DNA of 64,000 nucleotides from Verrucomicrobiaceae bacterium (GTDB lineage: Bacteria > Verrucomicrobiota > Verrucomicrobiia > Verrucomicrobiales > Verrucomicrobiaceae): assembly GCA_016795485.1 (NCBI GenBank), contig JAEUHM010000007.1, positions 1 through 64,000 on the forward strand, given 5' to 3'. The translations under genes were made by a program, and so were the position numbers. Of this stretch, positions 53,910 to 62,441 are shown in pieces. How positions within the stretch are numbered: position 1 is the first letter of the stretch; every line of letters begins with the position of its first letter. Under the pieces are notes generated by a model, which was not told the origin of the DNA, did no database searches, and worked only from the letters and a program-made list of their open reading frames with translations.

Positions 53910-55675
53910 CGGCAAGACTCCAAGAAACGCACCAGTTCTTCAGCTAAGCCTTTGCCGATGCCGGGTATGGCACTGATTTGTTCGGCGGTCGCTTTGCGTA
54001 ACCGCGCCATCGAACCAAAGGTCTTCAAAAGGGCTGTTTTGCGTGTTTCACTGATGCCTGGGCAATCATCTAGCAGACTTTCTTCAACACGGCGACGTAG
54101 CAACAGTTGGTGATAGCCATTTGCCCAGCGGTGGGCCTCATCCCTGATGCGCTGAAGCAATCGAAGCGCGCCGCGCTCGTGTGGAATGAGGATCGGCTCC
54201 GACTCACCAGGTCGAAAGACCTCCTCGCGCTCTTTCGCCAAGCCGATGATGGGCAGTCCACCAAGTCCGAGACGTTGGAGTTCTTCCACCGCCACTCCGA
54301 GTTGGCCCTTGCCCCCATCCACGATGATGAGGTCTGGCAGCCTGACGAAAGGGCGGCTGATGACGGTGCCACGGCGCTCTTCATGACGTGACTGTGGAGG
54401 AGCCGGGCGGTTAGCTGTCACACTCCCATCTTCCATTTCGACCTCGTCATAAACATCTTCCGTGGGCTCTTCGTTCTCGTCAGATTCAAGACGGCGCATG
54501 GCATCGATGACGTTCTCCTGCGTCACATCCGCTGCGTCTTCGCCCATGCGCTCACGGCCTTCTAGGAGGATGCGGGAGTAACGCCGTCTCACCACCTCGG
54601 CCATGCTGACAAAGTCGTTCTGCCCCGTGACAGCGCGTATGCGGTAGCGGCGGTAGTTGGAGTTGTCGGGCACACCATTTCTAAAGCGCACCATGCTCGC
54701 CACACAGTGAGTCTGACCAATGTTGGCAATGTCAAAGCATTCCATCACGAGTGGTGGGCGCTCCAGATGAAGAATCTCTTGGAGCTCTTTGACATCCGCC
54801 ATGGGGTCGATGGTGCTCACCACCCTGGCGCGTGCTCCACGCTCGAATCGCCGCGCGGGCTTGAGCGTTTTGCGCAGATCTTCGATCATGTCTCGGAGTT
54901 CCGCAGCGCGCTCGAAGTCCATGCGTGCAGCAGCCTTCTTCATCTCTTCCTCAAGCGCGTCCACGAGATCCTTGTTCTTGCCTGACAAAAACTCGCACGC
55001 TTCATCCACACGGCGTTTGTAGTCCTCGGCTGAGATGCGCCCGATGCAAGGTGCGGCACAGTTTTTGATGATGTCGTTGGAGCAGTGGCGGTAGTCGTCT
55101 TCGCCTGGGTTGGTAGGCCGACACACGCGCAAGCCGAAGTGCTTGTTCAGCCAGTTCAACGTCGTGCGGAGTGCACCGCTGTGGGCAAAGGGACCGTAGT
55201 AGCGCGCACCATCGTCTTTCTTCAACCGCGTGAGCGAGAACTTGGGGAATGCGTCCGCCATCTGAAGACGTACGAGCAGGAACCGCTTGTCGTCACGGAA
55301 GCTGATGTTGTAGCGGGGTCTGAACTCCTTGATCAACTTGCCTTCCAACAGAAGAGCCTCGGGTTCATTGCGTGTGAGATGAAGGTCAAAGTCCCAAATG
55401 CTCTCAATCAGCGCACGCGTCTTGGTGTCCACGCGGCGTGCGCGGCTGGGTTGGAAGTAGTTTCCCAGGCGCTTTTTGAGATCACGGGCTTTGCCAACAT
55501 AAATGACGCGGTTGAGCCTGTCGCGCATGACGTACACGCCGGGCTGATGCGGCACATCGCGCAACCGCGCTTGTAAGTCTGGCTTTTGTTGAGGGGTTCC
55601 CACGGTGACAGTGGATACTTCGGATAGAATGCCCGGGATTGCAGGTTTTTTTGCGCTGAAACCAGATGCAGGCAC
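53906..55675 (-). CDS. uvrC: excinuclease ABC subunit UvrC
   Basis: Makes the dual incisions in nucleotide excision repair. The GIY-YIG N-terminus is PGVYVMRDRLNRVIYVGKA, then LLEGKLIKEFRPRYNI. The UVR motif is KNKDLVDALEEEMKKAAARMDFERAAELRD. The RNase H-like domain has RYRIRAVTGQNDF and DLIIVDGGKGQLG, and helix-hairpin-helix motifs are at the end (LPGIGKGLAEELV-type). The start is a GTG at 55675. It includes a roughly 60-residue acidic insert after VTQENVIDAMRRLES. It is coupled to the DUF72 gene. Confidence 0.96.
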   Translation of the reverse strand: MPASGFSAKKPAIPGILSEVSTVTVGTPQQKPDLQARLRDVPHQPGVYVMRDRLNRVIYVGKARDLKKRLGNYFQPSRARRVDTKTRALIESIWDFDLHLTRNEPEALLLEGKLIKEFRPRYNISFRDDKRFLLVRLQMADAFPKFSLTRLKKDDGARYYGPFAHSGALRTTLNWLNKHFGLRVCRPTNPGEDDYRHCSNDIIKNCAAPCIGRISAEDYKRRVDEACEFLSGKNKDLVDALEEEMKKAAARMDFERAAELRDMIEDLRKTLKPARRFERGARARVVSTIDPMADVKELQEILHLERPPLVMECFDIANIGQTHCVASMVRFRNGVPDNSNYRRYRIRAVTGQNDFVSMAEVVRRRYSRILLEGRERMGEDAADVTQENVIDAMRRLESDENEEPTEDVYDEVEMEDGSVTANRPAPPQSRHEERRGTVISRPFVRLPDLIIVDGGKGQLGVAVEELQRLGLGGLPIIGLAKEREEVFRPGESEPILIPHERGALRLLQRIRDEAHRWANGYHQLLLRRRVEESLLDDCPGISETRKTALLKTFGSMARLRKATAEQISAIPGIGKGLAEELVRFLESCR

Positions 55676-55699
55676 CTGCGGGTTGGCTAACTGCTCGCC

Positions 55700-56584
55700 A
55701 TGTCGTTCCGTCTGGAAATGCTACAAGTGGCCAGAGTGGCTCCCAAGGTCTTGGGAGACTCTACTGAGTTGGTGGAGTCGTTCTTCCGGCGTAAACACCT
55801 CGCGGATGGTGGGTTCGAGGATCGGCAGGGACGTTCTGACCTCTACTACACTGTCTTTGGCTTGGAGGGCATGCTGGCGCTTCAGGCTGAGTTTGACCGA
55901 GAGCGCTCGGGTAGCTTTTTGAAGCGCTATGGCAGCGGCGAGACGCTGGACTTCGTTCACCTCTGCTGTTTGGCCAGATGTCACGCAGCGCTGAAGAACG
56001 AGTTCTGGAGTGTGGAGCAGCGGGAGGCTTTCGTCGCGCGTTTGGAGGAGTTTCGTTGCGAAAAAGGTGGCTACCACTCCGCAAAAGGTCGCGAGTGGGG
56101 CAGTGCTTATGGCTGCTTGCTCGTGGCAGCTGCTTATGAAGACACACAGATCGCTCTGCCAGAGCCGGAAGGGCTAAAATCTTGTCTCGATGCTCTCCGC
56201 ACTCGTGATGGAGCATGGAACAACGAGCGCCATGTGCCTCTCGGCACAGCACCTGCCACGGCTGCTGCTCTTTGCCTCTATCGCCGCATGGGCTGGGATG
56301 TTGGGCCGGAGCCTGTCCGCTGGCTTTTCACCTGCTTTGTCCCTGAAGGTGGTTGCAAAGCCTTCCCTGCGGCACCCATGCCAGACTTGCTCTCCACTGC
56401 GGTCTCATTGCACGGTCTGAGTGGTGCTGGTGCAGATTTGAAACTGGTCCAAGAGAGTTGTCTCGACTATGTGGACAGCCTGTGGAGCAATGAAGGTGGC
56501 TTTCATGGCAACTGGACGGATCACGTCTTGGACGTGGAGTACACCTACTATGGCCTCCTCGCGCTCGGTCACCTCACAGCATGA
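55700..56584 (+). CDS. prenyltransferase/squalene-cyclase-like alpha-barrel protein
   Basis: Repeats of the alpha6-alpha6 barrel type: DGGFEDRQGRSDLYYTVFGLEGML, KGGYHSAKGREWGSAYGCLLVA, DGAWNNERHVP and NEGGFHGNWTDHVLDVEYTYYGLLALG-like units, like the beta subunit of protein prenyltransferases. The Cys and His zinc ligands of that family are not clearly present (the last unit has EYTYYG where a His is expected), so catalysis is uncertain. It is translationally coupled to dinB: the TGA and the ATG share 4 bases (56581-56584). Function inferred only. Confidence 0.78.
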   Translation: MSFRLEMLQVARVAPKVLGDSTELVESFFRRKHLADGGFEDRQGRSDLYYTVFGLEGMLALQAEFDRERSGSFLKRYGSGETLDFVHLCCLARCHAALKNEFWSVEQREAFVARLEEFRCEKGGYHSAKGREWGSAYGCLLVAAAYEDTQIALPEPEGLKSCLDALRTRDGAWNNERHVPLGTAPATAAALCLYRRMGWDVGPEPVRWLFTCFVPEGGCKAFPAAPMPDLLSTAVSLHGLSGAGADLKLVQESCLDYVDSLWSNEGGFHGNWTDHVLDVEYTYYGLLALGHLTA

Positions 56585-57672
56585 GTCAGCCCAGGGTCAT
56601 CTTCCATCTCGACATGGATGCATTCTACGCATCGGTGGAGCAGCGAGATAACCCACAATGGATGGGTCTGCCGGTCATCGTGGGTTCTCCGCCGGATCGC
56701 CGTGGCGTGGTTTGCGCGGCTTCCTATGAGGCGCGGAAGTTTGGTGTGCGTTCCGCTATGCCCAGCAGCACAGCGGGCCGACTTTGCCCTGACGGCGTCT
56801 TCGTGCGGCCTCGGATGGAGGTCTATCGCGATGAATCACGCCAAATCATGAGCATCGTGAAGCGATTCGCGGGGGAACTCATTCAACAAGTGTCTGTCGA
56901 TGAGGCTTATCTCGACGTGACGGGCAAAGTTGAGCCAACATCGGATAACGACTCTCTACTGGAGAGTGCGCTGACGATTGCTCGTGAGATCAAACAGACG
57001 ATTAAAGCAGAGCGGCGTCTTACAGCGACCATTGGCGTTGCTCCCAATAAGCTGTTAGCCAAGATCGCTTCCTCCAACTTTAAGCCGGATGGCCTTACTT
57101 TGGTGAAGGAGAGTGGTAAAGCGGCATTCATGCGGCCGCTGCCGGTAGGTGCCATCCACGGGGTGGGAAAAGTCACCGAAGGCACACTCGTGCGTGCTGG
57201 ATTCAAGACCGTGGCGGATCTTCAGGACACAGATCGTGATCTCCGCAGCATCGTGGGCTCCTGGGGGCCAGAGCTGAAGCGCATGGCCTTCGGTGAAGAT
57301 GATCGTGAGCTAGATCTCGGAGATGACATCAAGAGCATAAGCAGCGAGAACACCTTTCTCAAAGACACGGCGGATCGTGTGGTGCTCCGTAAATGCCTTC
57401 GTGAGCAGGCAGATGAGATCACGGAGAAACTGAGAAAACGTCGGCTCGCTGCGGTCACCGTTCAGGTAAAAGTTAGGTACTCCGACTTCACCACGCTTAC
57501 GCGCCAACTTTCCGTGGAAGAGCCCATTGAGGACTCAAAGCAAGTCTATCGCCTCGCTTGCTGGTTGTTGGCGAGGCATGATTTGGTCCGCAGACCTTTG
57601 CGTCTCATCGGTGTGGGCGTATCAGGCCTCCATGAAGTGACCTTGCGGCAGTTGACGTTGCCGTTTCAGTAG
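56581..57672 (+). CDS. dinB: DNA polymerase IV (translesion synthesis)
   Basis: Y-family polymerase. HLDMDAFYASVEQRDNP is the catalytic start, SYEARKFGVRSAMP the second block, QVSVDEAYLDVTG the catalytic Asp/Glu pair. A helix-hairpin-helix region (residues about 180-240) and a little-finger domain from about residue 240 follow. No beta-clamp motif is obvious at the C-terminus (ends TLRQLTLPFQ), though QLTLPF itself fits the clamp-binding pattern. Normal length, 363 aa. No SOS box identified. Confidence 0.95.
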   Translation: MSQPRVIFHLDMDAFYASVEQRDNPQWMGLPVIVGSPPDRRGVVCAASYEARKFGVRSAMPSSTAGRLCPDGVFVRPRMEVYRDESRQIMSIVKRFAGELIQQVSVDEAYLDVTGKVEPTSDNDSLLESALTIAREIKQTIKAERRLTATIGVAPNKLLAKIASSNFKPDGLTLVKESGKAAFMRPLPVGAIHGVGKVTEGTLVRAGFKTVADLQDTDRDLRSIVGSWGPELKRMAFGEDDRELDLGDDIKSISSENTFLKDTADRVVLRKCLREQADEITEKLRKRRLAAVTVQVKVRYSDFTTLTRQLSVEEPIEDSKQVYRLACWLLARHDLVRRPLRLIGVGVSGLHEVTLRQLTLPFQ

Positions 57673-57675
57673 TGC

Positions 57676-59655
57676 TCAGCGCTTAGTGACTTCCCAGAAC
57701 TCGCCAAAGAAGTCCGCCGCCACCACTTTGCCTGATGCTTCAGCGTTCGGTGGCACGATGATGTCCAGGATGGCCCAATCAGGCAGTTTGGGGTTCTGCA
57801 GCGAGTTGGTGCGATCATGCGCCTCTCTGAACGTAAGGCCGGAGTTGATCACCACATACTTAGCCGGGTTCATCGGGTTGGGTTGAATGAACACAGGTAC
57901 GCTGGTAGCTGCTGGCGCTTCGTGTGTCCCGATCTTCACGAGTTGGTCGTCCCAAGTGAGCACTTTTTTGATCGCCATGGTGGTCATCAGCTTTTGGAGA
58001 AAGCTATTCGTCTTCGGTGTGCCCCACACAATCAAATGAGCGTCTTCAGCTTCCCGATCCGTCAACTTATCGGCAGGGAGTGCCTTCAAATCTCCGCGCA
58101 TGAGTGATCTCCAGCGTTGCCGGAAGTGGGCAGCCTCAGCGCGAGCCCACTCGTCTGCTTTGCTTCCGTCAGCGGGCTGATCTGGGAGCACTAGCACGAA
58201 CTTCGACTTGAACGCATCATCGATAGGACCTTGAAGCCCTGGCTTCTTTGACACAGACGTGCTCGAAGTGCTCGTCTCCGCGATCCAGTTCCATAGAGGC
58301 TGCTCGCCCTTGATGACTAAGCCGGGCTCTTCTTTGCCATTCACCATCACTTTGGTCACTCCGGCGGGTAGCATCATGGAGAGACCCGCAACATTCTGCG
58401 TGGTGATGCGGACTTCATGCTTGGTATCATCCCATTCAGCATCCGCCCGCGCCTCTTCCCACTGTTTCTCCATGCGCGTGATGGCCAGCCAATGCATGCG
58501 GGCATAAGCCAGTGTGCGTGTCTGTAAATGGACAGTCTTTGGCCACACATTGCGGCCCTGGGTCACATGCTGTTCTATTTTTGCCTGCACTTCCTTGATG
58601 ACTTCTGGGTGATACTTATGCCCCATGCCTGGACCGATCAAATGTGGCGGCTTGAGGCCGATCTTTGCTAGCACCTCCGTCATGTATTCCGCGCTATCAC
58701 GCTGACTGTCGTTCTCGCCGCTGTAGCACACCAACGGCACGTTCAGAAAGTTCCGCGCGTAATCCGGCACGTCGTACACGCCCCACAGCTTCTGCTCATA
58801 CCAGACGGGCATCTTGTCTGGAGTCAGCTTTTGGTAGCGCTTCACATCCACAAAACCAGCTCCCGTGTGCACGCAGGCCCATTGATCCGCAAAATGCGCT
58901 CCCATGTGCCAAGCTCCAGCTCCACCCATGCTAAATCCAGCAAGTGCGATGCGGTTCTCATCCACATTGAGCTGCCGCACGGCGTCATCTCTGCATTCAA
59001 ACACATCGGTTTCGCCAGCGCTCTTCCACCCATTGCAATAACGTCCGAATGGGTGAATCACAATCGTTCCTGCCGGCTGAAACTGCCCCGGCTTCTTTGC
59101 CATGAGTCTGGAGTAGACGAAATGCATGTCCGTCGTCGTATCGCCTCTTCCGTGAAGCCAGATCCACATCGGCACGGCTTGCTTCTTGAGCATCTGATCC
59201 ACCCCTTCTGGAATCTCCACTCCATACGGTTGAGCTGAGCCATCGATGGAAGAGTAGAAGCCCAAAAGTTTGAATCCGCTGCCTTCCAGCCACGGTGTCT
59301 CGCCTTTCTTGAGTGCTTCGATTCTCTTGTTGGCCTCATCGAGAAGAGCGTTGGCTTTCTTCACGCCGTCTTCGGCCTTCTTGTCATACCATTCATCAAA
59401 CTCAATCGCATAGCGCACCGCTTTGAGCAGGATCTCCACATCGGCCGCACGCTTGTGGTTTGCAACAGTCTTGAATGCCTCAGACGCAACATTCAGCCTT
59501 TTGGTGAGCGCATCTTCATGTTCGGCGCTCAGTGCCGCAGTGGGTTTAGGCGGCAGTGCGCCCTTCCATGATGCCGTGGCTCCGTTGGGGCCGAGTTGTG
59601 CGTGACAGAGCAGGGGAGTGATGACGGCCAGTGCGGCCAGAGAGCGAGAACGCAT
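57676..59655 (-). CDS. secreted alpha/beta-hydrolase (prolyl-oligopeptidase/esterase-like), large
   Basis: Signal peptide (about residues 1-19) and an N-terminal helical region, then an alpha/beta-hydrolase domain. The nucleophile elbow is GFSMGGAGAW (Ser near residue 245). An Asp and the His in GPGMGHKYHPEV come later. PMWIWLHGRGDTTTDMHFVYS is the oxyanion strand. The C-terminal 250 residues contain a beta-rich domain of unknown role with a SSTSVSKK linker. It may act on esters of polysaccharide. It is the last gene of a three-gene minus-strand run with a 24-base gap. Confidence 0.85.
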   Translation of the reverse strand: MRSRSLAALAVITPLLCHAQLGPNGATASWKGALPPKPTAALSAEHEDALTKRLNVASEAFKTVANHKRAADVEILLKAVRYAIEFDEWYDKKAEDGVKKANALLDEANKRIEALKKGETPWLEGSGFKLLGFYSSIDGSAQPYGVEIPEGVDQMLKKQAVPMWIWLHGRGDTTTDMHFVYSRLMAKKPGQFQPAGTIVIHPFGRYCNGWKSAGETDVFECRDDAVRQLNVDENRIALAGFSMGGAGAWHMGAHFADQWACVHTGAGFVDVKRYQKLTPDKMPVWYEQKLWGVYDVPDYARNFLNVPLVCYSGENDSQRDSAEYMTEVLAKIGLKPPHLIGPGMGHKYHPEVIKEVQAKIEQHVTQGRNVWPKTVHLQTRTLAYARMHWLAITRMEKQWEEARADAEWDDTKHEVRITTQNVAGLSMMLPAGVTKVMVNGKEEPGLVIKGEQPLWNWIAETSTSSTSVSKKPGLQGPIDDAFKSKFVLVLPDQPADGSKADEWARAEAAHFRQRWRSLMRGDLKALPADKLTDREAEDAHLIVWGTPKTNSFLQKLMTTMAIKKVLTWDDQLVKIGTHEAPAATSVPVFIQPNPMNPAKYVVINSGLTFREAHDRTNSLQNPKLPDWAILDIIVPPNAEASGKVVAADFFGEFWEVTKR

Positions 59656-59679
59656 AGTGTAAGTGACGAATGTAAAAGG

Positions 59680-61092
59680 CTACTTCAGTGCTCGGCGCAA
59701 GAGGTTGCTGGTGATGCGTTGCACGCGCTTGTCCACACCGTGTGGACGGGAGTAGTGGCTCCAGACAGGCATGTGACCTGGTGGTTTCGAGAGCGCTTGC
59801 GGCCACCAGATCGTCGAGGCATTGAATACAAAGTTGTTCTTTGGGCCATCGTAGATCACCGCCTGCCACTGCTGAGGATTGCGGCCACCTTGCCAAGCAG
59901 TCCCCGCTGCTACGATCTCTAGTCCGCGCAAGTCCGCTGGAGGGTCGCCGTGGTATTCCCAGCCGATCAGGCCCGGTATGGATTCCCCCTTCTTCATGCC
60001 CGTCCCTTCAAAGATCCAATGCTCAGGCTTCTGGCACGTCCAGTCTCCTCCGCCGTTCACAGGGTCGATGTTACGCACGCCCATCAGATAGCCCTCGTCT
60101 GGGCCGCGGTGCGGATAAGGTCCGTGGTCGCGTTCACGATCCACCGCATACTTGTAGTCGCCACCGTACGGGCCACCTCGAAAGATACGGCGCAAGGGCT
60201 TGCCTTGCCCGTTCTCGGAGAACGGCGTCACCCAGCACACGGAGTTGCCAGAGAGGAAGAGCAGATTCACCCCAGAGTCGCGCATGGTTGTTACGCTCTC
60301 GTATTGCCGGATGTCCCAATACTCGTCGTGACCGCTGCTGATGAATGCCTTACACTTTACTCCACGTGCCGGGTCGATCATGTCCGCATTGGAGCAGTAG
60401 GTCACATCATAGCCCTGCTCCTCTAGCCAGTAGGCCAGAGGAAACTCAAAGCACAGCCACTCACCCGAGCCCACGGATTGCGGATTGGTGTAAATCTGAG
60501 CGTAGTTCGCATAAGGCCGATCAAAACTCACCTTTGGCCACGGCCCTTGGTTGCCCTTTGGGTCCGTGTAGAGGGAGTAGTTGTCGGGCCACTTGTTATA
60601 GGCTTGCCACGTGTTGTCACTGCATTGCAGGAGGACGTCGGCCGGTCGGTCATCCGTGACGATGAAAACCACGTAACTTTGCCAGTAAGGCAGGTCTGCA
60701 CTTTCTGGTAAGGTCGTCAGGCGGCCCAGGTAGACGCCACTCAGCCAATCCTTCGGCACCGTGATGGTGTGACTCACTTCCCACTCACACTCTCGCAGTC
60801 TCATCTCGCCTATGCCGGGCACCTTCTGGGTTTTGGCCTCCAGCGGGCCATACTCCGCCACCTTCCTCGCTCCCTTGCCTCCGTAGTAGCCCGTGCGGAA
60901 GATCTCCAGCTTGTATTTGGAAACAGGTGCGGCACTCACATAGAAGTCCAGCGTCTCGCCAGCCTTCACGGACTGACGCGAGCAATAGCCCTCGATCACT
61001 GGTGAGCGAAAACCGCTCCCGTCTAGCCTCATTCGCGTGAGTTGCCAATCCCTAGCGCCCTCGCGTTGGTTCTCGATCTGGATTGGATTCAT
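59680..61092 (-). CDS. dimethylformamidase-beta-like protein
   Basis: Resembles the large subunit of N,N-dimethylformamidase C-terminal region and related DUF6605 proteins. Visible: LEIFRTGYYGGKGARKV, SGVYLGRLTTLPESADLPYW, FISSGHDEYWDIRQYESV and RDSGVNLLFLSGNSVCWV. The metal ligands of that amidase (Tyr/Glu type) have plausible equivalents in YWDIRQYE but are unproven. I start at the ATG at 61092; the frame opens earlier. No small subunit is adjacent and no signal is seen. Real substrate unknown. Confidence 0.82.
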   Translation of the reverse strand: MNPIQIENQREGARDWQLTRMRLDGSGFRSPVIEGYCSRQSVKAGETLDFYVSAAPVSKYKLEIFRTGYYGGKGARKVAEYGPLEAKTQKVPGIGEMRLRECEWEVSHTITVPKDWLSGVYLGRLTTLPESADLPYWQSYVVFIVTDDRPADVLLQCSDNTWQAYNKWPDNYSLYTDPKGNQGPWPKVSFDRPYANYAQIYTNPQSVGSGEWLCFEFPLAYWLEEQGYDVTYCSNADMIDPARGVKCKAFISSGHDEYWDIRQYESVTTMRDSGVNLLFLSGNSVCWVTPFSENGQGKPLRRIFRGGPYGGDYKYAVDRERDHGPYPHRGPDEGYLMGVRNIDPVNGGGDWTCQKPEHWIFEGTGMKKGESIPGLIGWEYHGDPPADLRGLEIVAAGTAWQGGRNPQQWQAVIYDGPKNNFVFNASTIWWPQALSKPPGHMPVWSHYSRPHGVDKRVQRITSNLLRRALK

Positions 61093-61149
61093 GAAAGTCC
61101 AACGCCCGTCACGTTCCCGCCTTTGCAAGTGTCTCAGTGCGTCTGTACC

Positions 61150-62271
61150 TCACTTCACCAGCGCATCCGTGGTCTTGAGGTCAAAGCGCACGCTCACCAC
61201 ACTGTGCTTTTCTTTACCCGGCGCGTACTTCACGTAAGTCGTGGCAACGATGGTGCCATCCGCCAGCAGTTCCATGCCGGGATAGCCACAGTCGCTCACT
61301 CGTTCAGCGTGACTGTGCAGTAGCTTCACGCGGTATTGACCGGGCTTAGCGTTCTTGATGTCGTCATAAGTGCCCACCCACGCCACAAAGTGACCCTTCG
61401 TCGGACTGTTCAGCGCTTGATCGCGGAAGGCGATGACCATCCGCCCGTCTTTCGTGAATACACCAGCATGGCGATCCCCCGTCAGTCCCCAACTCGTGTT
61501 CACGGGCTTGCTCCATGTTTCGCCTTCATCACTGCTGACCATCACCAGACTGCGTTCCTTATGCGTGTTCTCACGCAACAGGCAGCAGAGCTCCTTGCCG
61601 TCCGGTGAGCGAAAAACAAACGGTTCGCACGGATTCTTTCCCGTCACGCTCGCCACGACCGTTGGCTCGCTCCAGGTGAATCCTCCATCGGCAGTGATCG
61701 TTTGCAGCACTTCGAGCGGTGCTTTGTCTGCACCTCCGGGGCCTTTGTGATAGAGGCCGAGGTAACGACCATCCTTGAGCCGCACGATGCTGCTGAAAGT
61801 CATCACACAGGGAAAACCCAGCGGCGGCATCTCCTTCCAAGTCTTGCCCGCATCCTCGCTCATGATGCTCGGCATGCCCGGCCCTTTGCGAGTGCCTTTC
61901 GCGGCGGAAAACACCCACAGGCGCTCTTTGCCTGCCGCATCCGTCATGCGGTAGATGCTGGGGCAGTTCTGATGCGTCTTAAAACCTTCCGGCAAGGTGT
62001 CGTCGATCCGCGTCCACGTTTTGCCGCCGTCATCACTGCGTGCCATCGGCCCCGCGGCACCACCGTGATTGATGCACCACACGCAGAAGATCGTCTTGCC
62101 ATCCGCGAGCAGTGTCGTCGTCGGATGCCCCTGATAAACTTGCTCCGTGCCAGCCGCGATGACTGTGTGGCGGTTCTTTTGATCTGAGAGATCAACAATC
62201 GGTAGGTCGGGCTTTTCTTCAGCAAAGACAAAAGCAGTAGAGGTCAGCAAACAGAGGGCGAGGTGGCGCAT
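61150..62271 (-). CDS. secreted sialidase/BNR-repeat neuraminidase-like protein
   Basis: Six-bladed propeller glycoside hydrolase-like protein. Signal peptide at residues 1-18. Asp-box repeats [16 protein letters not shown] and SSDEGETW mark the propeller blades, and an Arg/Glu/Tyr triad is plausible but not certain. The final segment has [16 protein letters not shown] and [16 protein letters not shown] start at the ATG at 62271. It heads the run sialidase, dimethylformamidase-like, esterase (gaps 57 and 24 bases). It may hydrolyse sialic or related acid linkages; the exact activity is inferred. Confidence 0.88.
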   Translation of the reverse strand: MRHLALCLLTSTAFVFAEEKPDLPIVDLSDQKNRHTVIAAGTEQVYQGHPTTTLLADGKTIFCVWCINHGGAAGPMARSDDGGKTWTRIDDTLPEGFKTHQNCPSIYRMTDAAGKERLWVFSAAKGTRKGPGMPSIMSEDAGKTWKEMPPLGFPCVMTFSSIVRLKDGRYLGLYHKGPGGADKAPLEVLQTITADGGFTWSEPTVVASVTGKNPCEPFVFRSPDGKELCCLLRENTHKERSLVMVSSDEGETWSKPVNTSWGLTGDRHAGVFTKDGRMVIAFRDQALNSPTKGHFVAWVGTYDDIKNAKPGQYRVKLLHSHAERVSDCGYPGMELLADGTIVATTYVKYAPGKEKHSVVSVRFDLKTTDALVK

Positions 62272-62384
62272 CTGATACCAAACGTTCGGTTCATCAACCC
62301 ATTGCAACCCATTCAGAGACACTCAATAGCGACTGCTAAGGCGCTGTCTCTCTGGCACTAGCCGACGGATCACTTGAGGGGTAC

Positions 62385-62421
62385 AAAAAAGGATTACCCA
62401 AGCCCAAGGCCGGGGTAATCC
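62385..62421 (-). terminator. Rho-independent terminator after the di-heme peroxidase
   Basis: Stem GGATTACCC / GGGTAATCC (62391-62399, 62413-62421) with a 13-base loop is followed on the minus strand by six T (62385-62390). It lies 20 bases past the peroxidase stop. Confidence 0.88.
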
Positions 62422-62441
62422 TCTCTGGTGATGGTTCTGGA

